Made by a program: the position numbers and the translations under genes. Positions 1 through 12,395 of a DNA stretch of 64,000 nucleotides are shown piece after piece (positions within the stretch are counted from its first letter, which is position 1; every line of letters begins with the position of its first letter). The notes under the pieces were generated by a model. The model saw only the letters and a program-made list of their open reading frames with translations, was not told the DNA's origin and searched no databases. The DNA is from Onchidella celtica (lineage: Eukaryota; Mollusca; Gastropoda; Systellommatophora; Onchidiidae), in assembly GCA_963931925.1 (NCBI GenBank), contig OZ007571.1, positions 40,597,413 through 40,661,412 on the forward strand, written 5' to 3'.

Positions 1-2746
1 CTACGACCCCCGTACAAGCAATAGAGAAGACAGTCTCCTCTGGTCTTGTCTGTGCACACAGATACTGTGGTCTCTCATAAAATCTCTGTAGCATGTTAAC
101 ATGGAAAACCTTACTCGCTCCATCAATGTGGATAGCGTAATCTACCTTTGAAACAACTCGCTCAATAACATAAGGGCCTTTCCATGTCATCAATAACTTA
201 TTATGGTCCGTAGGTAACAACAACAGAACCTTGTCTCCTGGCTTAAAAATTCTCAGTTTGGACCCTCTATCTTTATAGTCTTTTGCTCTTTTCGAAGCGA
301 TACTAGACGCTTCTTCTGCTATAGTGCGCGCTGAAGATAATCTTTCTCTTAAATCAACAAGGTCTATCGAAACCTTTTTAAACGGTTCCGAAACCGTGGG
401 GATCTTTTGACGAGGAGCCTGGGGTGAACGACCCTTATGCGTCGTCTTTTGGCACGCACTGCACGTCTTACAATATAAACGTACATCTCTGTATACTGAC
501 GGCCAATAAAAATCTTTCAGAACTCTCTCCTTGGTTCTAGTACTTCCCACATGACCCGCTAATGGAACATCATGGGCCAGACGCAATACTGTAGTAATCA
601 ACGATCGTGGCACGACGACCTGCTTTTGAACAGAAGCCACTGTGACGTACATACGGAACAGAATGCCCCCCTGGACAAAAAAAGAAGATGACCCGTTCTT
701 ATATCTCCTCGTTTTCTCGGTTCGCGCTTCCCCAAAACATGGGTTTAATGATGGGTCCTCCCCTTGTAATCTCGCCAAGCGCTCTGGCGTGATATCTAGG
801 TTGACCGCTGGCGTAGCCAAAGGTCTAATCTTATCTTTATCGGCTACCCGTCGGCGTGTTTCGATCGCGGCGCAAAAGTCAATACCTTTTGATTGCGACC
901 ATGCTTGCACGTTCTCATCGGAAGGGGAACCTACCCGCGATACATTCCCAATGATGAGCTGGGCGCCTGGAAAACAACCAACGACTGCTTCGACTTCCCC
1001 GCTAAGGAAAGGTGTATCTATCATTATTTTTGCCATGGGTAATTTCTCAATGGCCCCCGAAAATTGGATGCACGGGACAGTCTCACCTGTAAGCTGTGAA
1101 TCCCGAATGCAGTCTCTATGCACTCCCACAACGGTAGATCCTGTATCTCGTAAAACCGAGACCGGTTCGTCCCCAACAAACCCCGGATAAACCCTAAGAC
1201 CACCTCCTGTATGACATGAATTTATAACGGGGATCTTTCTCCCACAAGGTAAAACACCGGAAGATAATAACTTCTCACAACTGGGACACTTAGAATACTG
1301 TCCGCCTCCGTTGTCCGATGTAACACACGCAGCCGCATGATGAAATTTATTTGGGGAGCATGGACTGGAGCTACTGTCCACGTTCGCCGCTATCCTACCT
1401 GCAGGGCAGTTCACGCTGATGTGATCCGCTCTACCGCAGTTCCAACACTTCGCGGCCCTACACTCGCGTGAAAAGTGACCCACGCGTCCGCAAGTCCAAC
1501 ACTCCGCTCCCTGTGCTGCTCTAGGCCTGGGTCCCCGTGACCCATCGCGACCGGAACTAGAGTCCCTATGCCGTCGGTCATCGGCAAAGGTCACAATTCG
1601 CCCCCGGCCATTACCGCGACCTAGCCCTCCTGCTCGGTCAAACTTACCGGATCCATATGCCGGTGATTGGTGATAGCCCCTACGCTGCCCCTGGGCTTGC
1701 CCGCTATAGGCACCACGCTGACGCGACCTGTCCCCAAGTCCTGCCGGCGACCCCTCGACAACGGCGACGTACCCAGCATCTTGGACGTACGCCCTGGCGA
1801 CTGGTTTGGACGGATGCGCCGTACGGTATGCCTCCGCCAACTTAGACGCCTCCTGCACCGTCGCGGGTTCGTTCTCTTTCAGGAAAGCCACCAGATCTTT
1901 GTGGCACGACGCGTACAGCTGGTCACGGATCATTAAGTCTTTCAGTTTAGCGAAATCCGTGCCCACATGCGCCAGGTCTACCCAGTTCGCGAAATACTCC
2001 GTTAGTCTCGCGACGAAGGCAGCAAAGTCCTCCCTGGTGTCTGCACGTGCTCGCCTAAACTGCTCCCGGAAATATTCCTCGGTACGCGCAAATCGGCGAA
2101 GCAGCAAAGCCTTCAGCTTATCGTAGTCTTGCACGTCTTCGCGCTGTAGCTCTTTAAAGTAGGTTAACGCTCGCCCCTGCAATAGCGATGCCAGGTACGT
2201 GGCCCATAATTCCTTATTTTCCCCCCATTGCAATTGTGCGTTCAGCTCGAACCTGTAAAGGAAGGCGTCTATGTCGTCCTTCCGGTCGTCGAACGTAGGG
2301 AGCTTAATCCTAACGCCACCTTTATTGTGTACCTGCCGCTGAACTGTTTATGTTGGTGCATTCTTTTTGATTTCCAACTCGGCGATCTTCACTTGCGCCT
2401 CTATCTCCTTTAACCTTATCTCCCTTTCCTGCTCCCTATCCTGTCTCTCCTGTCGCTGAGCTTCTAACTCCTTTAACTTAAACTCCCTTTCCTGTTGCTG
2501 AGCCTCTAACTCCTTCAACTTAAACTCTCTTTCCTCTTCCTTATCCTTAGCCTCTCTCTCCTGTTGCTGAGCCTTAGCCTCTCTTTCCTCTTCTCTCTGT
2601 CGCTCTTGAGCCTCTTTTTCTCGCTCTCTATCCTTAGCACGCTCATCGCGCAAATCCGCCTGCTGTTCTTTAATCCAGCCGCGTAGCTCCTCTCCCTGCA
2701 GGCCAAGTTCCTTACCCAACTTCATTAGTTGTTGGAGTTCCGCCAT
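1..2746 (-). pseudogene. Copy A gag-pol: Gag, protease, integrase with core deleted; runs off window
   Basis: A single fused gag-pol frame starts at the ATG at 2746. The order is a charged Glu/Arg/Gln-rich coiled coil, a capsid region with a SCAN-like C-terminal part, two CX2CX4HX4C zinc knuckles (about 1530-1410), a protease with intact DTG (Asp codon 1145-1147), the HHCC zinc finger of integrase, and the integrase C-terminal GPY-type module. One nonsense codon (TAA, 2348-2350) replaces the Glu codon seen in the other copies; otherwise I found no stop from 2347 to base 1. The integrase catalytic core is missing. The junction at 355-362 is CCTTGTTG on the coding strand, an 8-base word found at both ends of the missing 528 bp in the outer copy (23784-23791 and 24312-24319). 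The loss is in frame. Without the core this copy could not encode an active integrase. Confidence 0.88.
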
Positions 2747-3120
2747 TTCACAGATTTATGGTTATGGTATGTATTTAAAAAAACGGTTAACCTGTCGGTA
2801 TGATAACTAACGACACGACCAGAGACCTGAGATCACACCAGATATAACAATACCCAATTCAGAATACAATTCAGAAATTTACCTTTACAGCAAAACTAAT
2901 TCTACATCTACAAAATGCATGCACTATTAATTATAAAAGAAAATAGAAACGACAAGAATGAAGAAATACAGTAGAAGGACCACAAGTACGTCAAGGACAA
3001 CGAACCAGACTAGGACAAAGCTTCTACAAAAAAAAACTATAATGGAAAAAAAATGCAACCTACTACGCCGATTACACAACAAGGTACGAACAAGAACAGA
3101 GTCTGAAAAAAAAGAACGTA

Positions 3121-3223
3121 TCTACAGAAAGGTAGAAGAGGGACAAGAGAAACGTCTTCCTAAAACAACGAGGAAGATAGAACGCTACAATCTAAACAAA
3201 AATACAGGTCCCTACAGAACTGT
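3121..3223 (-). promoter_or_regulatory. Leader segment with conserved hairpin (candidate packaging signal), copy A
   Basis: Non-coding leader segment shared with copies B and C and with the non-coding element at 11364-16056. It contains the inverted repeat TCTTCCT/AGGAAGA (3155-3161 and 3171-3177) around a 9-nt loop. Its role is inferred from conservation and position only. Confidence 0.5.
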
Positions 3224-3644
3224 TCACTGTGGTGAACGCGGTTCCAAGTTTAGCCCACCTCCCGAAGAGGATAAACTACGCTCACCACAGCAAACCCGCG
3301 CCACCGCCCGTATAACCTATAACGACAACAAAAACAGCAAAAACAGGGAAAAAGACAGATTAAAGGAACAGCCCACAATCCAGGGCACAAAACTTTGACT
3401 TTCACTTAACTTTCAAAATTTTGAGTAAAACTCCTCCCTTTAATCGGAGCTCTGGCTGCTCGTCTCCTCAGGCTGCACGCACACACTCTGGAAAGTTTAA
3501 ATACAAATTAATACCTACTCATAGCAATACATGCATCAATATACATTCATTATTATACATAAATCCTATCATGAAATGTCCATTCATCCAACGGACAAGA
3601 CAGCACAATTACCTACTAACTAACTACAACTAAATATTACGAAA

Positions 3645-3705
3645 ATGGACGAGTCACAATGGACGAGCCCCCAATGTCACAACGGACGAGCCCCCAGTGT
3701 CACAA
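3645..3705 (-). repeat. Tandem repeat of LTR end plus tRNA-Pro primer binding site, copy A
   Basis: Two full 23-bp units (3683-3705 and 3660-3682) and a third shortened one (3645-3659). Each full unit, read on the minus strand, holds the last bases of the LTR (TTGTGACA) followed by TGGGGGCTCGTCC. That 13-mer matches the start of the tRNA-Pro primer binding site used by many gammaretroviruses. Copies B and C have a single site here. The extra units probably arose by slippage or aberrant priming in reverse transcription. Confidence 0.85.
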
Positions 3706-4886
3706 ATCCCAGACTGGGAGATGTAATAAGTTATGACAGGACAACAATCACGAACAAACAAGTTAACACTTAACAGAACAATCCATCAGACTCACACATT
3801 TATTAAACATAATTATACATATAATAGCGCAATTACATATATTATATTATTGAATGACTGCCGTACAACGGCCTTATTCTCACACACACGCTCCCTCGGA
3901 TCCACAATCCGGTAGTTACTCCTAAAGGCACTTCGGCCTCAGCCTCTCCCCTCAGGGTCTTAATAGCACCCTAGTAATTCACTGGCACCGCAGTCTCTCA
4001 ATATCACATTCCTATTGTCATACCCTTAGCACTCCCCTAGCACCTCAGCAGGGCAATAACACATTATTATTTCCATAGCCATCAACATGGCAACAACATA
4101 ATATCAGTTCACGAGCCTATCAACATGGCAACAATATAGTATCTCATTCACTCTCATATCTACGTCCCTGTCCGTGGCCTGACTGCCACGACTTTATGTG
4201 CCTCTACTGTCCTGCACTGACAGCCTCACTTCTGGCCTATGTGTGGCCTCCGGCCCTATGCTGGCCTATCCCCTGTGCTCATCGAGGTGGCTCTGCGGCC
4301 CGTCCCCGACACCTACAAGAATAACATTACATTGGTATAATACCCTACCATTTCTATTCACTCCACCTCTCCTTACAACCCATGAAACGTACACACACTA
4401 GTTCACCTTTCACTCACCACACATCTTACGGTAACACACTTCCAGCGGAGTACACACTACTCACTCGCGCTACAAATCCATGAACTCACTTTCATCTATC
4501 GCTCATGGCGCACATTGCTATATCCAATATCACGGACTTCCACATTCCTCACATATACTTATTCACATCATGGTAATAGACGAATATAATATAATACATC
4601 AATCATAATAATCAATCAACATTCTACATACCAGTCATAACTGGAAAGACTCTCACTAGTCTTCTCGACTGCTTCCCCTTTATGTCCGCCCGATGGGCTT
4701 TTATTCACACGTCCGATCCCTAGGACCTTCTAACTTGCAGTGATAGTTATACAGCGCTTTCGCCTCCTTCAGACCCCGCCCCACTACTACTCACAACAGC
4801 ACGCTTAACTTGCTGTCTACTGTGAGTCCTTACTCTACACCCGCTCTGTAGCAATCCCCTTAATTGCACTCACTCCACTCGTGACA
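3698..4886 (-). repeat. 5' LTR of copy A
   Basis: A 1189-bp LTR bounded by TGTCACGAG and GATTTGTGACA on the minus strand, homologous over its length to the LTRs at 6823, 9510, 20806, 26509 and 47930. The short ORFs inside it also appear in the other LTRs as spurious frames. The LTR would supply promoter and polyadenylation signals. Confidence 0.93.
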
Positions 4887-6822
4887 AATGTAACCTTTCT
4901 TAAATTAGGATTAGTTTTCTGTTGAAGATTTCTTTCCAAAATCAAGGCTCATCTTCCTGAAGAAATTCTTTTTCCACCTGTGTTATTGCACATAAATGTG
5001 CCACAAAGGCAAATATTTAATACCTTTTATATTTCACAATATAATCAATAAAATTTCTCATTAATCTTATGTCATGAGACATGAAATAAAATAATCATAA
5101 ACATATTATTAACATTACTCTTTTCAATAATCAGAACTGACAAATGGCAAGTTGATTTGAGAGATTCATGTAACTGAAAAATTGCAGTTTTTGAGTCATG
5201 AAAATTGCACCGAAATCTTGAGGCCGCCACCTGATAAAGCTGACACTTTCTTTAATATATTCACACATTTATTAGCATCAAAACAGAATTAATGAAACCT
5301 TCAAACCTGCATACTTCATTCCATAATGCCAACAGACAGCATCAGTAATAAGGTAATTCAATTTGCACAACATCAAAAACAAAAATCACTTTCACGCTAA
5401 GAGAAGTTTTTTTTGTTTGTTTGTTTCACTTTCGACCTAAGAAACATTCTCACAATGACTGTTTGACAATATATAACAAATTGTGTTATAAACTTTGTAA
5501 TGGTACATCCTGAACTCCAATGGCTTAAAGTCACAAAGCACATGATACACTGAATTATGAGTTTTTGAAACAAGCATGACTCAAATAAGGTAGCATTTCA
5601 TCATGTTTGGTGCTGTGAAAAATTGTACTTTTGTTACCTGAGCTCAGGAGGCCAGGGATTCAGAAGAGGGTTCCAACATTTCCGCATACGTCAAGTGTAA
5701 AAGTGAAACAAATGGAATTCACAGCTTATTTTCTAGTGTGAGGCCAGCAATAAAGTCATCACATGGGGGCCAATCGGTGACAAAATCAGAGTCCACGGTA
5801 CAAACCAATGGAAGAAGGCAGGTCATGGTTACAAAACCAAATGACATCACTTTTACCACAAATAGTACACATCTACCATATATTGCAGGAGAAAATGAAT
5901 GACTGGGGTTCATTCAAAAATAAGATAAAATTGAATGTCTTTATTTATAGCCTTCCAATGGCATCACAGTAAAGGAGAGATGTTAAACATGTCAGTGGTA
6001 TAGGAATGCCAATTTTTTGACAGGGTTGGGAGCTTAGAGAGATGTTACAAAATAGGCAATTTTCAACCTTTATTTTCTTAAAAAGACCTCACGTTAAGGT
6101 GAATAACATCTTCAAATAGATGAAAAACAACTCTCTGGATATTTCTATTCAAAACAGAAATGGTTGAAACTGATAGATGATGAAACTCGAAAAAATAGGC
6201 ACAATGCAAAATCAGTGAGGTAATCCCAAAATCAATCATATAAACTGCCGCATTTGCCCTTAAATTCTGTCACACAGCCATCTCAAAAACTGGTACGAGT
6301 CATCATTTATATTTAAGATATAATACAAATTTAAACATGAAAACACTTTTGTCAATCATTATTACTTATTGCATCTGAAAACTTCACAAGTAACGAAACA
6401 AAGAATGAAATATCTCATTCCTGGAGTTAAATTAATATGTGTATAAGTAATAATACAAAGATTGTCAAAACTGGCATTTAATAACTCGAAAGCACCTTGG
6501 CAAATTATGTATTTACTTACACAACATAACAACGCAAGCTTAGTGTTGAAAATTTCAAGTCCATGTAAACTGATTGAAAGTAATGATAATTAGGCAGATA
6601 TGTTTCATTTCTTTTTTATGTTTAATTTAACCAGTCGCAAAATCTTTGGCAAGCAAGAAAATCGGACAATGAAGTGAGCAGGTGACATAATAAAGACAGT
6701 AAATTTGTTCCAAGATTAACTTTCGGCATAAATAAAAGACATATAAAAAAAATCCATGTTATATATCATAGTTGTCTGTCCACCAAGCTCAACAATGATC
6801 CTAAAACAACTGTGGGACTTGT
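4887..6822. other. No gene recognised (1.9 kb, AT-rich)
   Basis: No convincing coding exon, RNA gene or transposon was found on either strand. The longest frames are about 60 codons with no recognisable motif. The stretch lies between copy A and the nested cluster. If the nested cluster is removed, it is continuous with sequence just downstream of the transporter stop codon at 28068, so part of it could be that gene's old 3' untranslated region. A minus-strand AATAAA occurs near 5938-5943. Confidence 0.5.
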
Positions 6823-7976
6823 GTCACGAGCGAGTGAGCGAGGATCAGTAGTTACGAGAAGAGGGTTAGAATAAAGTTAACCCACGGGTCACGGGGTAAG
6901 GGAAAGCATGCATGTTGTGAGTAGTGGGGGTCTGAATGAGGCGAGAGCGCTGTATTACTATCACTGCACACTAAGACGTCCTAGAGAGCGGACGCAGGAG
7001 AAAGCCCCAGAGGGCGAACATAAGGAGAGCAGTCGGAAGACTTGGGAGTAGTGTTTTTCCAGTGATGACTGGTAGGTGTAACGATGATTGATAGTTATGA
7101 TTGATGTATTATATTCATCTATGACCATGATGTAAGTAAGTATATGTGAGGAATGTGGAAGTCCTTGATACTGTATATAGCAATGTGCGCCATGAGCGAT
7201 AGATGAAAGTTGAGTTCTTGGATTTGTAGCGAGAGTGAGTATTGTGTACTACGGTGGAGGTGTGTTACCGTAGGATGTGTGGCGAGTGAAAGGTGGACTA
7301 TTGTGTGTACGCTCCATGAGCCGTAAGGAGGGGTGAAGTGAATAGAAGTGGTATGGTATTATACCAATGTAATGTTATTCTTGTAGGTGCCGGGGACGGG
7401 CCGAAGAGCCGCCTACGGTGAGCACAGGGGATAGGCCAGCATAGGGCCGGAGGCCACACATAGGCCAGGAAGGAAGCTGTCGGTGCAGGACAGTAGAGGC
7501 ACATGAGTCGTGGCAGTCTGGCCACCGACAGGGACGTATATGTGATCGTGAATGTGCTATTGAAATGCTAATGTGCTATTGCCATGTTGAGGTGCTATTG
7601 AAATGCTAATGTGCTATTGCCATGTTGATGTGCTATTGGAATGCTAATGTGTTATGGCAATAGGAAGGGGCTATTGGGAGACTGCGGTGCCAGTGAAATA
7701 TTAATGTGCTATTAAGACCCTGAGAGGAGAGGCTGAGGCCGAAGTGTCTTTAGAAAGTAACTACCGGGTTGTGGACCCGAGGAAGAGTGCATGTGGGAAT
7801 AAGGCCGTTGGACGGTAGTAAATTCAATAGTATAGTGTATGTAATTGCACTTTTATCTGTATCTTTATGTATAATAAATGTGTGAGTCTGATGGGTTGTT
7901 CTGTTAAGTGTTATACTTGTTCGTTCGTGATTGTCTTGTTATAATTATTACATCTCCCAGTCTGGGATTTGTGACA
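6823..7976 (+). repeat. 5' LTR of outer copy B
   Basis: 1154 bp, TGTCACGAG...TTTGTGACA. An AATAAA polyadenylation signal is at 7873-7878. A minisatellite of 18-20 bp units (GTGCTATTG with alternating tails) occupies about 7550-7665 and has about five units; the longer LTRs at 9510 and 20806 have about seven. Confidence 0.95.
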
Positions 7977-7977
7977 C

Positions 7978-7990
7978 TGGGGGCTCGTCC
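7978..7990 (+). promoter_or_regulatory. Primer binding site (tRNA-Pro type), outer copy
   Basis: TGGGGGCTCGTCC begins one base after the LTR end. It matches the first 13 bases of the well-known tRNA-Pro primer binding site, then diverges. The family-2 element at 30283 matches all 18. Confidence 0.75.
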
Positions 7991-8485
7991 ATTTTCGTAA
8001 TATTTAGTTGTAGTTAATTAGTAGGTATTTGTCAGTGGGCATTTGTTACTTTAGTTTTTGTCCATGTAGTACTTATCTTGTGGTAGGAATTTGTGCTGTC
8101 TTTGTTCGTGGGATGAATAGAAATTTCATGATGGTATGATTTATGTGTATTTATGAATATGTATTAATGCATGTACTACTATGAATATGTACTAATGTGT
8201 GATTGAATTTTCACAGAGAGAGTGTGCGTGCAGCCTGAAGGAGACAAGCAGCCAGAGCTCCGTGTAAGGGAGGAACTTAAGTCTAGGGGAAAGTTAAGTA
8301 AAATTCAAAATTTGTGTGCCCTGGATTGTGGGCTGTTCCTTTAATCTGTCTTTTTCTCTGTTTTGCTGTTTTTGTCGTAATTGATTATACGGGCGGTGGC
8401 GCGGGTTTGCTGTGGTGAGCGTAGTTTATCCTCTTCGGGAGGTGGGCTAAACTTGGAACCGCGTTCATCACAGTGAACAGTTCTG

Positions 8486-8580
8486 TAGGGACCTGTATTT
8501 TTGTTTAGATTGTGGCGTTCCATCTTCCTCGTTGTTTTAGGAAGACGTTTCTCTTGTCCCTCTCTCACCTATCTGTAGAT
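8486..8580 (+). promoter_or_regulatory. Leader segment with conserved hairpin, outer copy
   Basis: Counterpart of 3121-3223 (minus). The stem TCTTCCT/AGGAAGA lies at 8523-8529 and 8539-8545. It starts about 510 nt after the LTR, upstream of the gag ATG at 8976. Confidence 0.5.
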
Positions 8581-8975
8581 ACGTTCTTTTTTTCAGACTC
8601 TGTTCTTGTTCGTACCTTGTAGTGTAATCGGCGTAGTTAGGTTGCATTTTTTTTCCCATTAGTTTTTTTTTTTAGAAGCTTTGTCCTAGTCTGGTTCGTT
8701 GTCTTTGATGTCCTTGTGGTCCTTCTTCTGAATTTCTTCATCTTTGTCTTTTCTATTCTCTTTTGTTATTTAATAGTGCTATACATTTTATGAACATAGA
8801 ATTAGTTAGAGAGAGTATGCTATAAAATGTTCAGTAGGTAAATTTCTGAATTGTATTTGAGACAATTGGGTGTTGTTATATCTGGTGTGATCTCAGGTCT
8901 CTGGTCGTGTCGTTAGTGATCATACCGACAGGTTGGTCTTTTTCATAATACATACCATAACCATAAATCTGTGAA

Positions 8976-9509
8976 ATGGCGGATCTCCGTGAGCTCATGA
9001 AATTGGGTACGGAACTTGGCCTTGAGGGAGAGGAGCTGCGCAGCTGGATTAAAGAGCAGCAGGCGGAGTTGCGCGATGAGCGTGCTAAAGATAGAGAGCG
9101 AGAAAAAGAGGCTCAGGAGCAGGAAAGGGAGTTTAAGTTAAAGGAGTTAGAGGCTCAGCAACAGGAGAGACAGGCTAAGGAAAGGGAGCAGGAGATAAAG
9201 TTAAGGGAGATAGAGGCTAGGGATAAGGAACAGGAGAGAGAGGCGCGAATAAGAATCGCCGAGTTGGAAATCAAAAAGAATGCACCAACAGAAACAGTTG
9301 AGCGGCAGGGGCAAAATAAAGGTGGCGTTAGGATTAAGCTGCCTACGTTCGACGACCGGAAGGACGACATAGACGCCTTCCTTTAAAGGTTCGAACTGAA
9401 CGCACAACTGCAATGGGGGGAGAATAAACAATTGTGGTCCACGTACCTGGCTTCCTTGTTGCAGGGGTGAGCGTTAACCTACTTTAAAGAGCTACAGCGC
9501 GAAGACGTA
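8976..9509 (+). pseudogene. Outer copy B gag, 5' part
   Basis: The start of gag (ATG 8976, context AAATGG) encodes the charged coiled coil and the start of the capsid. In-frame stops lie at 9384-9386 (TAA where the inner copy has TAC) and 9468-9470 (TGA where the inner copy has CGA, a CpG-type change). The reading frame is then cut by insertion of the inner element after ACGTA (9505-9509) and resumes at 22006. Compared with the inner copy it also lacks about 13 residues in the coiled coil near residue 50. Confidence 0.9.
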
Positions 9510-10703
9510 TGTCACGAGCGAGTGAGCGAGGATCAATAGTAACGAGAAGAGGGTTAGAATAAAGTTAACCCACGGGTCACGGGGTAAAGGAAAGCGTGCA
9601 TGTTGTGAATGGTGGGGGTCTGAATGAGGCGAGAGCGCTGTATTACTATCACTGCACACTAAGACGTCTAAGAAAGCGGGCGCAGGAGAAAGCCCCAGAG
9701 GGCGAACATAAGGAGAGCAGTCGGAAGACTTGGGAGTAGTGTTTTTCCAGTGATGACTGGTAGGTGGAACGATGATTGATAATTATGATTATGTATTATA
9801 TTCGTCTACGACCATGATGTAAATAAGTATATGTGAGGAATGTGGAAGTCCTTGATACTGTATATAGCAATGTGCGCCATGAGCGATAGATGTAAGTTAA
9901 GTTCATGGATTTGTAGCGAGAGTGAGTATTGTGTACTACGGTGGAGGTGTGTTACCGTAGGATGTGTGGCGAGTGAAATGTGAACTATTGTGTGTACGCT
10001 TCATGAGTTGTAATGAGGGGTGAAGTGAATAGAAATGGTATGGTATTATACCAATGTAATGTTATTCTTGTAGGTGCCGGGGACGGGCCGAAGCGCCGCC
10101 TACGGTGAGCACAGGGGATAGGCCAGCATAGGGCCGAAGGCCACACATAGGCCAGGAGTGACGCTGTCGTGTAGGACAGTCGCAGCACATGAGTCGTGGC
10201 AGTCTGGCCACCGACAGGGACGTATATATGATCGTGAATGTGCTATTGAAATGCTAATGTGCTATTGCCATGTGAATGTGCTATTGAAATGATAATGTGC
10301 TATTGCCATGTTGATGTGCTATTGAAATGCTAATGTGCTATTGCTATGTTGAGGTGCTATTGGAATGCTAATGTGTTATGGCAGTAGGAAGGGGCTGTTG
10401 AGAGACTGCGGTGCCAGTGAAATATTAATGTGCTATTAAGACCCTGAGAGGAGAGGCTGAGGCCGAAGTGTCTTTAGAAAGTAACTACCGTGTTGTGGAC
10501 CCGAGGAAGAGTGCATGTGGGAATAAGGCCGTTGGACGGTAGTAAATTCAATAATATAGTGTATGTAATTGCACTTTTAGCTGTATCTTTATGTATAATA
10601 AATGTGTGAGTCTGATGGGTTGTTCTGTTAAGTGTTATACTTGTTCGTTCGTGATTGTTGTCTTGTTATAATTATTACATCTCCCAGTCTGGGATTTGTG
10701 ACA
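9510..10703 (+). repeat. 5' LTR of inner copy C
   Basis: 1194 bp, same ends as the other family-1 LTRs. It carries about seven minisatellite units (roughly 10240-10370), which explains the 40 bp of extra length over the outer copy's LTRs. A primer binding site variant, TGGGGGCTTGTCC, follows at 10705-10717. Confidence 0.95.
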
Positions 10704-11185
10704 CTGGGGGCTTGTCCTGTTTACCTGTGGTCATTTTGACATTGTGTATTCGTCATATCTAGTTGTTTTTCTGTTGTGGTAGGAATTTGTGCTGTTGTCC
10801 TTGTTCGTGGGATGAATGGAAATTTCATGATGGTATAATTTATGTATATTTATGAATATGTATTGATGCATGTATTTTGATGAATATGTATTAATGTGTA
10901 CTTAAAATTCTGCAGAGAGTGTGTGTGCCAGCCTGTAGAGGTCAAGCAGCCAGAGCTCCGAGACAAGGGGAGAAGTTATAGTCAGAATTGCGAGTTAAGT
11001 AAAAGTCAAAATTTTTGTGCCCTGGATTGAGGGCTGTCTGTTCATCTGTCTTTTTCCGCTGTTTTTCTGTTTTTATCGTTCTGATTATACGGGCGGTGGC
11101 GCGGGTTTTCTGTGGTGAGTGTAGTTTATCCTCTTCGGGAGGTGGGCTAAACTTGGAACCGCGTTCATCACAGTGAACAGTTCTA

Positions 11186-11290
11186 TAGGGACCTGTATTT
11201 TTGTTTAGATTGTGGCGTTCCATCTTCCTCGTTGTTTTAGGAAGACGTTTCTCTTGTCCCTCTCTTACCTATCTGTAGATATGTTCTTTT
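11186..11290 (+). promoter_or_regulatory. Leader segment with conserved hairpin, inner copy
   Basis: Third family-1 copy of the leader segment. The stem is at 11223-11229 and 11239-11245. The non-coding element inserted about 75 bp downstream of it. Confidence 0.5.
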
Positions 11291-11363
11291 TTTTCAGACT
11301 CTGTTCTTGTTCGTACCTTGTAGTGTAATCGGCGTAGTTAGGTTGCATTTTTTTTTCCATTAT

Positions 11364-12395
11364 TGTCACGAGCAGAGTTAGGGTCTTGGGGATGTTACGA
11401 CTGCACGAGAGGCAGCTAACTCACACTCGGACACAACCACACAAGAAAAGTACTAAATAACTAGAGCGTATATATGTCAGGCCGGTCAGGCCATAGTTTA
11501 CATAAATATTAATAACAAAACAAAAGACAATAGAGGTATATATTCAAACCAAAAACTCTAATTAATAACTTAACCAATGATATTCATGTAACTATGGAGG
11601 TACTGCAATCAATAGTAAATAGGTATATTATACGAAACTGGATATCAATTTAAAGTGACAGTTGAGTCGCCACTGGCCAGTCGCCAGGCAAACTCTCCAT
11701 AAATCATATGGGCTTAAATGTTAGGAGGGCCCAGTACGTTCAAAGCCTACAGAAGCACTCTTCGGCTTGTAGGTAATTTAAGCAGTTGCCAAAAGACTAT
11801 ATTTTATGCACAATCACTATTCAATTCATCAACAATGTGCTATATTATTCCAATCATACTATGGCAATAGATCTATCATACAGGACACTCGTGGTCGAGT
11901 GCCAGCTGGGGTTTCCTTAGTCTTCAGACCACACAGTTCAGGTACTGGCCAACCGGAGATACTTCACGAAACGATGCTTCTCTCGTCTGTATTCACTAAA
12001 TCTGAACGTTACACGATGTTATATACTAACCAACTACCCAGCGTGCTAGTCCGCTGGCCCAATTAGTTCAGCTATCTCATAGGTCGAAACCTCCCACCAT
12101 TTTAACTGTAGTAATACGTCTGCACTATTCTACCAGCCAGTTAACGTGCAAAAACTTGTCTAGTCATACTTAACAATGTCAACTGTCCCCACCTTGTTTC
12201 ACCCCTACTCCATTACTTATTAATCACGAACATAAGCCGACAAGCGTGACTCTAGCAGTTTAACTCTACATTTATTTACTCACCAACTATAATTTGGCGA
12301 GGACCGTTCAAGGCCACCAGCCAATTTCTCATGGCCCTGGTAACCAACAACAACTCACTCTCTGCGTGAGTTTTAACAATATCCGAATCATGACA
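11364..12395 (-). repeat. 3' LTR of the non-coding element
   Basis: 1032 bp with no visible difference from 15025-16056. It contains a minus-strand AATAAA near 12271-12276. An 86-codon frame inside it is repeated in the other LTR and has no recognisable motif, so I do not call it a gene. Confidence 0.92.

Larger units (their letters stand above)
1..4886 (-). mobile_element. Family-1 Gmr1-like LTR retrotransposon, copy A (truncated by window edge)
   Basis: Minus-strand element. Its 5' LTR is at 3698-4886, followed by a leader of about 950 nt and a gag-pol frame starting at 2746 and running off base 1. The reverse transcriptase, RNase H and 3' LTR lie outside the window. It is clearly the same family as the nested copies at 6823-27663, but its gag N-terminus is the most divergent of the three. 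The 5 bases next to the LTR are AATGT; the matching target duplication cannot be checked because the other end is missing. Oddities are one in-frame stop in gag, a 528-bp in-frame loss of the integrase core and a repeated LTR/primer-binding-site junction. Confidence 0.93.

Noticed and set aside
642-2126. Open frames on the plus strand (for example 642-1190, 1667-1936)
   Set aside because: They are antisense to the gag-pol frame of copy A, and the same antisense frames recur opposite the other copies (17138-17407, 22201-22470).
7298-7525. Repeated 60-75-codon frames inside LTRs (4198, 7298, 9985, 21282, 26985, 48414)
   Set aside because: They occur in LTR sequence in every copy with altered ends and no domain; LTRs normally carry no genes.
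11806-12066. 86-codon frame found identically at 11806 and 15467
   Set aside because: It lies in the two identical LTRs of the non-coding element; duplication is due to the LTRs, and there is no recognisable motif.
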